64,000 bases of DNA, from positions 62,001 through 126,000 of the forward strand of contig CAWGCJ010000001.1 of assembly GCA_963821095.1 (NCBI GenBank), written 5' to 3'. Numbering within the stretch: position 1 is the stretch's first letter; every line of letters begins with the position of its first letter. The notes beneath the pieces were generated by a model, which saw nothing but the letters and a program-made list of their open reading frames with translations, did not search any database and was not told the origin of the DNA. Of this stretch, positions 1 through 8,576 are shown in pieces. The stretch comes from CAVPHV01 sp963821095 (GTDB lineage: Bacteria; Actinomycetota; Acidimicrobiia; Spongiisociales; UBA5794). Position numbers and translations under genes: made by a program.

Positions 1-1185
1 GAGAGCGGCCACGGCTGCGGCGACGTCGTCTCCTCGCACCACACACGAGATGCGGATGGGAGAGGTGGAAATCATCTCGATGTTGATGCCGTGTTCCGAG
101 AGGATCCGGAACATTCGAGCGGCGATCCCCAACTCGGACTTCATCCCGGCGCCGACCAGCGACACCTTGGCGATATTGTCGTCGACGTGGACTCCCACGG
201 CTCCGATCTCAGCGCTGATCTCGTCGGCGACCCTGCGGGCCGTCGGAACGTGATCTTTGGAGACGGTGAACGAGATGTCCGTGACGCCCTCGATCGAGAT
301 GTTCTGAACGATCATGTCGACATTCACTCCAGCCGCGGCGAGCGGCTCGAACATCGTGGCCGCAACGCCGGGCTGGTCCGGCACGCCGTGCACCGTGACC
401 TTCGCCTCGCTGGCATCGTGGGCGACGCCCCGGATGATTGCCTCTTCCATCGTCTCCTCCTTCACCCACGTCCCCGGTCCGTCGTGGAATGACGAGCGGA
501 CGTGGATCGGGATGTTGTAGCGGCGGCCAAATTCAACGGAGCGAGCCATCAGCACGCGAGCCCCCGAACTCGCCAACTCCAGCATCTCCTCAAACGAAAT
601 CTCGGCAAGCTTGGTTGCATGCGGCACGAGTCGCGGGTCGGCCGTGAACACTCCATCGACATCGGTGTAGATCTCACACGCATCGGCTTGGAGCGCAGCT
701 GCGAGGGCCACGGCTGTTGCGTCCGATCCACCCCGCCCCAAGGTCGTGATCTCTTTGGCGATCGGGTCCACCCCCTGGAAGCCGGCAACAATGACCACCT
801 TGCCCTCATCGAGACCCTCGCGTACCCGGTGCGCTCTGATATCGACGATCTCGGCGGAGCCGTGGACGTCGGTAGTCAGAATCCCGGCCTGCGAACCCGT
901 GAGGCTCATCGCCGGACAACCCCGGTCCTGAATCGCCATCGCACACAGCGCCATCGAAATCCGTTCACCGGCTGTGAGCAGCATGTCCATCTCTCGGGCA
1001 TAGGCGCCGTCCGTCACCTGCCCGGCGAGGTCGATCAGTTCATCGGTCGACTTCCCCATGGCGGAGACAACAACGACGACGTCGTTGCCGGCATCGTGGG
1101 TCGTCGCGACGCGCTCGGCAACGCGGCGAATGCGCTCGGCATCCGCCACGGATGTGCCACCAAACTTTTGGACTATCAGTGCCAT
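1..1185 (-). CDS. lysC: Aspartokinase (aspartate kinase), 3' end cut by window edge
   Basis: Phosphorylates aspartate to aspartyl-phosphate, the entry step to lysine, threonine, methionine and diaminopimelate. The protein starts MALIVQKFGGTSV, the diagnostic ATP/aspartate-binding motif, and runs 395 codons without a stop to base 1. The amino acid kinase domain fills about residues 1-250, with TTLGRGGSDATAVA in it; two ACT regulatory domains follow (GVPDQPGVAATMFE, then the MKSELGIAARMFRIL and SEHGINIEMISTSPIRISCVV segments). Family members end about 10-20 residues after the last residue seen, so little is missing. Start is ATG at 1185. Feedback control by lysine/threonine is expected from the ACT pair but not shown. 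It is divergent from the cyclophilin gene across 74 bases. Confident. Confidence 0.95.
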   Translation of the reverse strand, partial: MALIVQKFGGTSVADAERIRRVAERVATTHDAGNDVVVVVSAMGKSTDELIDLAGQVTDGAYAREMDMLLTAGERISMALCAMAIQDRGCPAMSLTGSQAGILTTDVHGSAEIVDIRAHRVREGLDEGKVVIVAGFQGVDPIAKEITTLGRGGSDATAVALAAALQADACEIYTDVDGVFTADPRLVPHATKLAEISFEEMLELASSGARVLMARSVEFGRRYNIPIHVRSSFHDGPGTWVKEETMEEAIIRGVAHDASEAKVTVHGVPDQPGVAATMFEPLAAAGVNVDMIVQNISIEGVTDISFTVSKDHVPTARRVADEISAEIGAVGVHVDDNIAKVSLVGAGMKSELGIAARMFRILSEHGINIEMISTSPIRISCVVRGDDVAAAVAAL

Positions 1186-1259
1186 AGAGCCGCGCAGTGT
1201 ACCGATCGCCCAAGATCTTCAGCGTTATGCCGGGTCGGCATCTAGCATCCATCGCCGAT

Positions 1260-2036
1260 ATGAAGCTCACCACCAGAACCCTCATCCCGCTTGCCCTTGC
1301 GTTGGCGTTGCTGGTCACGGCCTGCGGCGACGACGATTCGTCCGAAGCGGCGGGTACCGACGCTCCGGCAAGCACCACAACGGCGGTGCCGCTGTCCGAG
1401 TTCACCACGACGATGGCCACCGAGGCTCCCCAGTTCGGGCCGGTCGACTACGCCGGCTTCCGCGCCCAGCCGACGGCCTGTGGAGCCGACGTCCCCGAAC
1501 CCATCGAGCTCATGACCTTTGATGAGCCCGAAGACATGGGTGTCGATCCGTCGACCCCAGTCACGGTCACGATCAGTACGTCGTGTGGTGACATCGTGGT
1601 CGAACTGGACCCGTCGGTTGCCCCCAAGACAGTGAACTCCTTCGTGTTCCTCGCCGACCAGGGCTACTTCGACGGCGGAGCCTCCCACCGCATCGCTCCC
1701 GGTTACCTGCTGCAAGCCGGCGATCCGACCGCCACCGGCCGAGGCGGACCCGGCTACTCCGTTCCCGACGAACTGCCAACCGGTGACACCCCCTACACCA
1801 GAGGCACCCTTGCCATGGCCAACCGTGGGCCCGACACGGGTGGATCACAGTTCTTCATCATGCTCGACGACGCCGGTCTGCCCCCCGCATACTCCGTCTT
1901 TGGGCAAGTTGTGGAGGGGCTCGAGGTCCTCGACGCGATTGCGGCGGTGCCGCTCGGATTCAACTCCTCGGGTGAGCCGAGCTCCCCACTCGAGTCGGTG
2001 TATCTCGTCAAGGTGACGGTGGATCTTCCCAGCTGA
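1260..2036 (+). CDS. Cyclophilin-type peptidyl-prolyl isomerase lipoprotein
   Basis: Predicted to isomerise X-Pro bonds in exported proteins outside the membrane. The ATG at 1260 is chosen because it gives a signal sequence (MKLTTRTLIPLALALALL) with lipobox VTAC, Cys at about 22; the in-frame ATG at 1197 would bury it. A Thr/Ala/Asp-rich linker follows, then a cyclophilin domain at about residues 95-255. Catalytic-type motifs are SHRIAPGYLLQAGDP (Arg kept), MANRGPDTGGSQFFIML and YSVFGQVVEG. The aromatic Trp used by cyclosporin in human CypA is not evident. It is a single gene divergent from lysC. Family assignment is firm; clients are unknown. Confidence 0.92.
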   Translation: MKLTTRTLIPLALALALLVTACGDDDSSEAAGTDAPASTTTAVPLSEFTTTMATEAPQFGPVDYAGFRAQPTACGADVPEPIELMTFDEPEDMGVDPSTPVTVTISTSCGDIVVELDPSVAPKTVNSFVFLADQGYFDGGASHRIAPGYLLQAGDPTATGRGGPGYSVPDELPTGDTPYTRGTLAMANRGPDTGGSQFFIMLDDAGLPPAYSVFGQVVEGLEVLDAIAAVPLGFNSSGEPSSPLESVYLVKVTVDLPS

Positions 2037-2073
2037 ACCGGCGTCGTTCAGCTGTTCTATCATTTGGCCCGCA

Positions 2074-2304
2074 ATGGCAACCGACAAACGTGAGCGGCAG
2101 CGGGCCAATAGGTCCGCCAAGCAGCAAGAACAGACGAAGGAACAGCGCCGCCGCAAGACGCTCGACCTGGCTCGCCGGGGTCTCATCTGGGCGCTGATCA
2201 TCGCCGCCGTGTTCGCAGCGGCCGCGTTGATCTGGGGCGGTGGCGATGACGCCGGCGCCACCACAACGACCGTCGGGTCGCTCGGCGCCTTGCTCGGGCC
2301 CTGA
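2074..2304 (+). CDS. Small single-span membrane protein, unknown function
   Basis: A 76-residue protein that I do not recognise. The first 35 residues are strongly basic and Gln/Arg-rich (KRERQRANRSAKQQEQTKEQ), followed by one transmembrane helix at about 39-57 (LIWALIIAAVFAAAALIWGG) and a short Gly/Thr tail. By the positive-inside rule the N-terminus is cytoplasmic. It sits between the cyclophilin (38 bases upstream) and the PHP gene (3 bases downstream), so it is probably co-transcribed with the latter. Confidence 0.6.
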   Translation: MATDKRERQRANRSAKQQEQTKEQRRRKTLDLARRGLIWALIIAAVFAAAALIWGGGDDAGATTTTVGSLGALLGP

Positions 2305-2307
2305 TCT

Positions 2308-3169
2308 GTGCCGGTCGACCTTCACCTTCACAGCACCAAATCAGACGGCACCAGCACACCCGAGGAGGTGGTTGGCGCCGCGGTTTCTGCCGGACTGAGC
2401 GCCATCGCCCTCACTGATCACGACAATCTCGACGGCGTCACCGCGGCACGCGCCGCGGCCGGTTCCGCCGGACTTGGATTCATCCCCGGCACCGAACTCT
2501 CCGTGGGTTGGGAGGGCGGTGCCATGCACATGCTCGTCTACTTCTTGGAGCCCGAGCCCGGACCACTCCAGGATCGCCTCGAGCGCGGTTCGTGAAGGCC
2601 GCACCTCCCGCAATCACGAGATCGTCGCCGCGCTACAAGAGCTCGGCGTTGACATCAGCTACGACGAGGTGAGTGCGGAGGCATTGGGATCCGGCATCGG
2701 CAGGCCCCACATCGCTGCCGTCCTGGTCGCCAAGGGCGTCGTCGCCGACATCCAACAAGCATTCGATCGCCTGCTGGCCACGGGCCGCCCCGCCTATCGC
2801 CCGCGCCTGCGCCTCGAGGCTATTGAGGCCATCGCGCTGGCTCGTGCCTCCGGCGCCGTACCGGTGATCGCCCATCCCCACACACTGGGCATTCCCGAAG
2901 GAGGGTACCGGGATGCCTTCGAGGAGCTCATCGCGGCGGGTCTTGGTGGCATCGAGGCCTACTACGGCGAGTACAGCCCGGAGCTGCGCAGCCATCTCGC
3001 CGAACTCTGCAACGATCTCGGCATCGTTGCCACCGGCGGATCGGACTATCACGGCCGCTACAAACCCAACCTCTCCGTTGGCACCGGCCGCGGCGACCTG
3101 CGGGTTCCGGACGAAACGGTGGATCGGCTCGTCGAAGAGCGCCATCGTCCGCCGTTACAGGCTCGTTAA
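2308..3169 (+). CDS. PHP-domain metal-dependent phosphoesterase, one frameshift
   Basis: Resembles the YciV/RNase AM group of PHP proteins, which remove phosphate from 3',5'-nucleoside bisphosphates or trim RNA 5' ends; the exact substrate here is not known. Metal-binding motifs are all present: DLHLHS at the N-terminus, ALTDHDNLDG, GTELSVGW, VIAHPHTLG and GGSDYHGRYKPN near the C-terminus. Start is GTG at 2308. The frame changes near 2587: reading RLERGS-stop in one frame and RVREGRTSRNHEI in the next; dropping one G from GG restores a continuous protein of about 287 residues, the usual family size. I read this as a sequence error rather than decay because all motifs survive. Confidence 0.85.
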
Positions 3170-3200
3170 GACCGCGACGGCGCCGACCGATAGAACGGAC

Positions 3201-4523
3201 GTGACAGCGGCGAGCCTGAAGGACACCGTCGATCCGACCGATCGGTTCGATGCCCCGATTCAGTACCGCGATGTTCGCAGGGTTTTCAACACCTCGCGGG
3301 CGCTCGGTGCGTCTGTCATCGCGCTCGGGTCCGTCTTTGCACTCGCCGCAGGGCACACCCCGGCACCCTGGGTTCTCGCCGCGAGTCTCGCCATTGCGAT
3401 CGACGGCATCTACCGGCGCACCCACGGTGACAGCGCCCTACCGCTGCTCCTGCTGGACTCAACCGCCATCGGCGTGACCCTGATCGCCCGCGGCCCAACC
3501 CCGGCTGTGGCGGCCGCTGCCTTCATCTACCTGGTGACCGCGGGCCTGCTGCTCTTGCCGCTGAGGCGGGTGCTCATTGTGCTCGCCTACACCATGATCT
3601 GGGCAGGACTGGTGGCCACCTTCAGTCCGCTGGCTGGCGGTGAGCTCGGCAGCGAGCTCACCGCCGTTGCGTCCGAGATTCTCGCAACGCTGGTCTTCAT
3701 CGGAATCATCGCCCAGCTCCTCTTCTCCGCCGGCGAGTCGCTGCACGCCGCCATCGAACGCCAGCGCGCGGCGCTCGAGTCGGAGCGACGCGCCGGCCAA
3801 CTCAAGGACGAGTTCGTTTCGATGGTGAGCCACGAACTGCGGACTCCGCTGACCAGCATCGCCGGGTTCACCGAAACGCTCCGGGAGTCGTGGCCGAAAC
3901 TGAGTCGGGAGGAGATCGACGAGTTCCTGGTGATCATGCGCCGCGAGGCGGCACATCTCGGCAACCTCGTCGAGGACATCCTCGTGATCCCACGCCTCGA
4001 GGCCGGTCACCTCCGCCTCGACGCCACCGATCTCGACCTTCGCACGGAAGTCTTTCGCACCGGTCAACTCGTCTTCCAGGACACCGACCGAGAGTTCGCA
4101 GTCGCCATCCCCGGCGGAGTTGTTGTTCACGCCGACCAGGTCAGGCTCGAGCAAGTGCTGCGCAACCTCCTGGAGAACGCTCGCAAGTACGGGGGCGACC
4201 AGGTGTTGGTCGAAGGAGTGACCCGCGGCGACCTTCACCGAGTCGTCGTCAGCGACAACGGCCCCGGGGTCCCGGAGGCCGATCATCAGCGCATCTTCGA
4301 GCACTTCGAACAGGTGACCAAAGGCGACGCTCGGTCGGATCAGGGCGTTGGCCTCGGCCTGCCGATCGCCCGCACTCTGGCCAGGGCCATGGGCGGCGAT
4401 CTCTGGTACGAACCTCGGTTCCCGATCGGCTCGCAGTTCTGTTTCACGATCCAGCTCGCCCAGATCACTGCGCCGACCGACGCCGCAGCCATCGACGACG
4501 TCGAGCCAAACCCCGTGGCCTGA
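3201..4523 (+). CDS. Membrane-anchored sensor histidine kinase
   Basis: Autophosphorylating kinase of a two-component system. From the N-terminus: an unstructured stretch, then about five to six hydrophobic segments (residues 35-175) as the sensor region, a short linker, HisKA with the phospho-accepting His at about 211 in SMVSHELRTPLTS, and a HATPase domain with NLLENARKYG (N box), VVSDNGPGVP (G1) and GVGLGLPIARTLARAMGG (G2). GTG at 3201 is preferred; the open frame extends upstream only because it overlaps the PHP gene. No extracytoplasmic sensor loop of note, so the signal may be membrane-associated. No response regulator is adjacent, so the partner is unknown. Confidence 0.85.
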   Translation: MTAASLKDTVDPTDRFDAPIQYRDVRRVFNTSRALGASVIALGSVFALAAGHTPAPWVLAASLAIAIDGIYRRTHGDSALPLLLLDSTAIGVTLIARGPTPAVAAAAFIYLVTAGLLLLPLRRVLIVLAYTMIWAGLVATFSPLAGGELGSELTAVASEILATLVFIGIIAQLLFSAGESLHAAIERQRAALESERRAGQLKDEFVSMVSHELRTPLTSIAGFTETLRESWPKLSREEIDEFLVIMRREAAHLGNLVEDILVIPRLEAGHLRLDATDLDLRTEVFRTGQLVFQDTDREFAVAIPGGVVVHADQVRLEQVLRNLLENARKYGGDQVLVEGVTRGDLHRVVVSDNGPGVPEADHQRIFEHFEQVTKGDARSDQGVGLGLPIARTLARAMGGDLWYEPRFPIGSQFCFTIQLAQITAPTDAAAIDDVEPNPVA

Positions 4524-4574
4524 ATGGTGAGGACACCGGCGGGATCCCCCGCAACTCAGGCGCGACCCAATACG

Positions 4575-5980
4575 ATGACCGACCGGATGACCCAACCATC
4601 GCCATCGCGCCTCACCGCGGCCGCTCCCATTGTGGTGCTCGTCATCCTGGTGCTGTGGCAGGCCTTCAGCCAGGCTGGGGCGTTGGAGTCCGGTGACGTC
4701 TTCTGGCACCTCCGCACCGGCGACCTCATCCTCGAATCGGGTATTCCGACGGCAGACTTGTTCTCCTGGACCGCCCAGGGCGAGCCCTGGCAGCCAAACG
4801 CCTGGCTCAGCGACGTCGTGTGGGCGGGGTTGCGCAGCGGCTTCGGACTCACGGCGATCTCGCTCCTGCGCGGTGCCGCCGTCGTCGCCATCGCTCTCTT
4901 GGTCTTCTGGAGCGCCCGGCGCCGCGGGGCCGGGCCGTGGGCCTCGGTATCGGTCGGGGTCGCCGCCACCCTGCTCATTAACCCGTTCATCTCGGAGCGG
5001 CCTTTGCTCGTGGGTTTCCTACTGTTCCCGGTGCTGCTTGCCCTGGCACAGAACTACCGGGCCGGATCAAGATGGGCCCTGGCCGGCGCGGCGGCGGTCA
5101 TGGTCTTGTGGGCCAATCTGCATGGGAGTTTCCTCACCGGAGTCGGCGTGGTCGGCTTGTACGCCCTCGGATGGGTGTTCGAAGACCGGACCTGGCGCCG
5201 TCCCGTGCTCCTTGGAGCCGCCGTGGCCGCGGGCGCCCTGGTAAATCCCTACTTCGTCTCCGCCTACACCCATGCGCTGACGATCCGCGACGCTTCGGTC
5301 AACATCGACGAGTGGCAGCCGCTCTCCGTCGCCGACGGGCGCGGCCTCCTCCTGCTCGGGTTCATGGTCGCCGTGGCGTGGGCCCTCACCAGCCTGAGAG
5401 CCTGGAGGACCTATTCGACCTCGCTTCCCATCGTGTTCCTGGCTGCAGGCACGATCGGTGTGGTGAGGACGGGGGGGTTCTTCGTCCTGGCCTCCGCTCC
5501 GGTAGTTGCCGCCGCTCTCTCTGCCCTCGCGGTCCCCCAACTCGCGCCTGGGCGGCCCCGCGGCGCCAGCCGCTGATCATCGGGTTCGTGGTCGCCGGCC
5601 TTCTCCTGGCCGGTCAACAGGTGAACAACCTGAGCAATGCCGGCACGATCGATCCTCGCTTCTCTCCGGAGTTGGTGGCTGCGGTGCCTGCCGGGTGCCG
5701 GCTATTCAACGAATACGACCTCGGCGGGTTTGTGATCGACCAGAGGTGGCCGGACGTCCTGGTTTCACAGGATGGCCGCAACGACATGTACGGCCGGGCC
5801 CGCATCAAAATCCAGGAGGTGTGGACGCTCTCGACTGACGCCTCCGTCCTCGATCCGCCGGCTGTCGATTGTGTGCTCGCTGATCTCGATCGGCCGATCA
5901 CTGCAGCGTTGCAGGCCGACCCGAGATGGACCGAGGCCGCCCGCTCCGGATACGCCGTGCTGATGGTGAGGGCCCCGTAG
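4575..5980 (+). CDS. Polytopic GT-C-like membrane protein, one frameshift
   Basis: Uncharacterised integral membrane protein of about 468 residues. About eight to ten transmembrane helices are seen, and the first loop has GDVFWHLRTGDLILESG, an acidic/aromatic loop pattern typical of GT-C type lipid-linked sugar transferases, followed by WLSDVVW. The C-terminal 130 residues form a soluble extracytoplasmic region (CRLFNEYDLGGFVIDQRWP, SQDGRNDMYG). The frame breaks near 5565-5572: one frame ends RPRGASR-stop, and the protein resumes as PLIIGFVVAGLLLAGQQ. One base appears to be missing. Donor and acceptor cannot be inferred. ATG 4575 is chosen for the short N-terminal cytoplasmic segment before helix 1; ATG 4587 is an alternative. 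Confidence 0.65.
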
Positions 5981-5985
5981 CGTTG

Positions 5986-6093
5986 CCAGGAGGGTGTTGA
6001 ACAACCGCCGTGCAGGGCTGCCCCGGCGCGCACACGCCTGGTCCTGGACTTCGCGGCAAGCCCAAGCCGGCGTTGTTCAACAGCCTGCTACGG
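5986..6093. terminator. Inverted repeat with TGTTGAACAAC arms between convergent genes
   Basis: The left arm at 5986-6010 and the right arm at 6068-6093 pair over TGTTGAACAAC / GTTGTTCAACA plus flanking CGCCG/CGGCG, with a spacer of about 57 bases. It lies between the 3' ends of the GT-C-like gene and the leftward AccE-like gene, so a bidirectional terminator role is likely. A related arm recurs at 39397-39421. Confidence 0.6.
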
Positions 6094-6339
6094 AGCCGGA
6101 TCTCCGTCGGCGCCGTTGCCGGCGACAACACCCCACTCCGCGGTGTCGTAGTTGTGCGACGGAAGCAGTGCCGGGATATCGCGCGGCCGCCACGCCAGCA
6201 CCCACGCCGGCTGGCGGGGAGGCCGGGGAGGATGGGCTCGCAGTTCCTCCTCCCGGGCAATGAGGTGGGTCACCGCCGCCATGATGGCAGCAGCCGTCTC
6301 CGGCTCGGCTCCCCCTCTGATCTCAAACGACGGCGTCAT
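6088..6339 (-). CDS. Acyl-CoA carboxylase epsilon-subunit-like small protein
   Basis: 83 residues. Begins MTPSFEIRGGAEPETAAAIM and has a conserved-looking tryptophan-rich middle (PAWVLAWRPRDIP). Actinobacterial AccE proteins have the same plan: an IRGxPxxEExAA beginning, a variable charged centre and a short Trp-containing tail; they stabilise acyl-CoA carboxylase beta subunits. The start codon overlaps the stop of methylmalonyl-CoA epimerase (ATGA), showing translational coupling to propionate metabolism, which fits. No carboxylase alpha or beta gene is in the window. The match is by pattern only, so the name is tentative. Confidence 0.5.
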   Translation of the reverse strand: MTPSFEIRGGAEPETAAAIMAAVTHLIAREEELRAHPPRPPRQPAWVLAWRPRDIPALLPSHNYDTAEWGVVAGNGADGDPAP

Positions 6340-6743
6340 TGGTCCACCTCGACCAGTTCAATCAGCGTGCCGGCGAACTCCTTCGGGTGGACGAAGGCAA
6401 TCCGCGCTCCCCTGCCGCCGAGCCGAGGCTCCTCGTCGACCAAGCGAGCCCCCGAGGCTTTCAAGTGCCCGAGCGCAGCGTCGATGTCGTCGACCGCCAG
6501 CGCAATGTGGTGGAGCCCCTCGCCCCGCTTGGCGAGGAACACCCCGACGGGCGTCTCGGCGCTGAGTGGTTGCAGGAGCTGGATGAACGATCCACCCACT
6601 GCGATCATCGCTTCCTCGACGCCCTGTTCGGTCACGACCTCGCGATACAGCGGTTCGGCCCCATAGAGCCGGTGATACTCAGCTACGGCGACGTCGAGAT
6701 CGGCGACCGCAATAGCGACGTGATCGAGGTTGTACGCAAACAT
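6336..6743 (-). CDS. mce: Methylmalonyl-CoA epimerase
   Basis: Interconverts (S)- and (R)-methylmalonyl-CoA in the propionyl-CoA to succinyl-CoA route. The 135-residue protein is two glyoxalase-fold modules. Metal ligands are visible: His in NLDHVAIAVADLD, His in EGLHHIALAVDDID, and Glu in TLIELVEVD at the end. ATG 6743 gives the standard length; the longer open frame upstream covers the divergent thioesterase promoter. The gene is followed by the AccE-like protein with an overlapping stop/start. The thiolase 600 bases away is the usual actinobacterial neighbour of mce, supporting a short-chain acyl-CoA block. Confidence 0.93.
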   Translation of the reverse strand: MFAYNLDHVAIAVADLDVAVAEYHRLYGAEPLYREVVTEQGVEEAMIAVGGSFIQLLQPLSAETPVGVFLAKRGEGLHHIALAVDDIDAALGHLKASGARLVDEEPRLGGRGARIAFVHPKEFAGTLIELVEVDQ

Positions 6744-6837
6744 GGCAGAACGGTAGTCCACCCGATTGCGGTGTGGCGGCCGGGGGATCGCACGCCGGTA
6801 CCGTAGGTCCTGCAGGCGAGCTTGGAGCGACGATCCC

Positions 6838-7263
6838 ATGGAAATGGACTTTGATCCACACGGCGGCTTCAACGGGCACCTCGGCCTCGAATACGAGCTG
6901 GCGGGTCCCGATGGATGTGTCCTCACCCTCGAGGTCGACGACCGCCATCGTCAGCCGTACGGCCTCGTACATGGCGGCGTCTACTGCGCGCTGGCTGAGA
7001 CGGCGGCATCCACCGCGGCAGCGCTGTACGCGATGGAACGGGGTATCCCGGGAGCGGTCGGCCTCTCCAACTCCACCGACTTTCTCCGCTCCCACCGCGA
7101 GGGTCCGATCCGGGCCACCGCAACCCCCATCCACCGCGGCCGGACTCAGCAAGTATGGCAAGTCGATGTGACCCGCGACGCCGATGGGGTGCTGTTGGCC
7201 CGTGGCAGGGTCCGCTTGCACAACCTGGTTGACCCCGCGGCCATCGGCGGGCTGAACGGCTAG
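6838..7263 (+). CDS. Hotdog-fold acyl-CoA thioesterase (PaaI/YdiI type)
   Basis: Hydrolyses acyl- or aryl-CoA thioesters in the cytoplasm. The 141-residue protein has the family signature GLVHGGVYCALAETAAS, where the HGG and the Glu/Asp-containing helix form the active site at the dimer interface, and SNSTDFLRSHREGPI further on. It lacks extra domains. Members include phenylacetyl-CoA and DHNA-CoA thioesterases; nothing here separates them. ATG at 6838 or 6844 is possible. It is divergent from mce and upstream of thiolase. Confidence 0.85.
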   Translation: MEMDFDPHGGFNGHLGLEYELAGPDGCVLTLEVDDRHRQPYGLVHGGVYCALAETAASTAAALYAMERGIPGAVGLSNSTDFLRSHREGPIRATATPIHRGRTQQVWQVDVTRDADGVLLARGRVRLHNLVDPAAIGGLNG

Positions 7264-7354
7264 CTGCGGGTCTCGGATGGACAAGAGCCTGAAGCCCCGT
7301 TCTGGGCAGCTCGGGCATCATTAGGATCGTGACGACGGCTCCGAAAGGACATCA

Positions 7355-8533
7355 ATGAACCCTGTGATCTGTTCCATCGCCCGCACTCCGATCGGTCGAT
7401 TCTCCGGGGCCTTCACCCCGCTCACCGCCATGGACCTCGGCGGCGTCGTCATCGGGGCTGCACTTGACCGCGCCGGGTTGTCGCCCCAGCAACTCGACGA
7501 GGTGATCTTCGGCCACGTCATTCAGGCCGGGCAGGGCCAGATCACGGCCCGCCAAGCCGCCCGCAAAGCCGGTGTTCCGATGACGGTTCCCGCCACGGTC
7601 ATCAACAAGGTGTGCCTTTCCGGCATGACGGCGATTGCCGAGGCCTCGCGCCACATCCGTCTGGGAGAAGCCACGTTTGTGATCGCCGGCGGGATGGAGT
7701 CGATGACCAACGCTCCCTACCTGGTGCCCAAGGCCCGCCTCGGGCTTCGGATGGGCGACGGCGTTCTGGTCGATTCGCTCAACAAGGACGGGCTGTGGTG
7801 CGCCTTCGATCACTGCATCATGGGTGAGTCCTCCGACAACAAGAACACCCTGCTTGGCATCAATCGTGAGGAACAGGACGAATGGGCGGCGGCAAGCCAA
7901 GCAAGAGCGGCGGCAGCCGCCGCAGCCGGGGCGTTCGAGGATGAGATCGTTCCGGTCACCGTGCCACAACGCCGATCCGACCCACTCATCGTCACCAGGG
8001 ACGAGGGGATCCGGCCCGGCACCGATGTGGCCAGCCTGACCAAGCTCCGCCCCGCCTTCAGTGCCGACGGCACGGTGACGGCAGGGAACGCTTCTCAGAT
8101 CTCCGATGGAGCGGCCGCCGTGCTGGTCGCCGACCGTGCCGCCGCTGAGGCGGCAGGATTACCCATCCTCGCCGAGGTGCTCGCCTACGGGCAGACCGCG
8201 GGGCCCGATGCCACGCTGCATGAGCGGCCGGCCGAGGCGCTACTGATCGCCCTCAAGCGAGCCGGCTTGGAGGTCGCCGACCTCGATCTCGTCGAGTTCA
8301 ACGAAGCCTTTGCCTCCGTGGCGTTGTGGTCGGCACGAATGCTCGAGATCGACCATTCCAAGGTGAACGTCAACGGTGGCGCCGTTGCCCTCGGGCACCC
8401 ACTCGGCGCGACCGGCGCCCGCATCACCGTGACCCTCATCAACGAACTCCGCCGCCGCGGCGGTGGCGTCGGGGGTGCCGCCCTATGTGGCGGCGGCGGC
8501 CAGGGTGATGCCCTCATCGTCAAAGTCTTCTAA
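7355..8533 (+). CDS. Acetyl-CoA C-acetyltransferase (thiolase)
   Basis: Condenses two acetyl-CoA to acetoacetyl-CoA or runs the reverse cleavage. Full length at 392 residues. The nucleophilic Cys is in INKVCLSGMTAIAEASRHI (about residue 88), followed by GGMESMTNAPY; the C-terminal active site has NVNGGAVALGHPLGATGAR (His) and ALCGGGGQGDALIV (second Cys). Starts with ATG at 7355 after a purine-rich leader (ggctccgaaaggac). Near mce and a thioesterase, so likely serves short-chain acyl-CoA metabolism. A shared use in the mevalonate or polyhydroxyalkanoate route cannot be excluded. Confidence 0.94.
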   Translation: MNPVICSIARTPIGRFSGAFTPLTAMDLGGVVIGAALDRAGLSPQQLDEVIFGHVIQAGQGQITARQAARKAGVPMTVPATVINKVCLSGMTAIAEASRHIRLGEATFVIAGGMESMTNAPYLVPKARLGLRMGDGVLVDSLNKDGLWCAFDHCIMGESSDNKNTLLGINREEQDEWAAASQARAAAAAAAGAFEDEIVPVTVPQRRSDPLIVTRDEGIRPGTDVASLTKLRPAFSADGTVTAGNASQISDGAAAVLVADRAAAEAAGLPILAEVLAYGQTAGPDATLHERPAEALLIALKRAGLEVADLDLVEFNEAFASVALWSARMLEIDHSKVNVNGGAVALGHPLGATGARITVTLINELRRRGGGVGGAALCGGGGQGDALIVKVF

Positions 8534-8576
8534 ACCGGAGCCCAGATCATTCGACGAGTCAGGAGTGGAACAGAAC

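Noticed and set aside
3459..4709. Long open frame (416 codons) opposite the histidine kinase
   Set aside because: Shadow of a GC-rich coding strand; the kinase on the other strand has H, N and G boxes.
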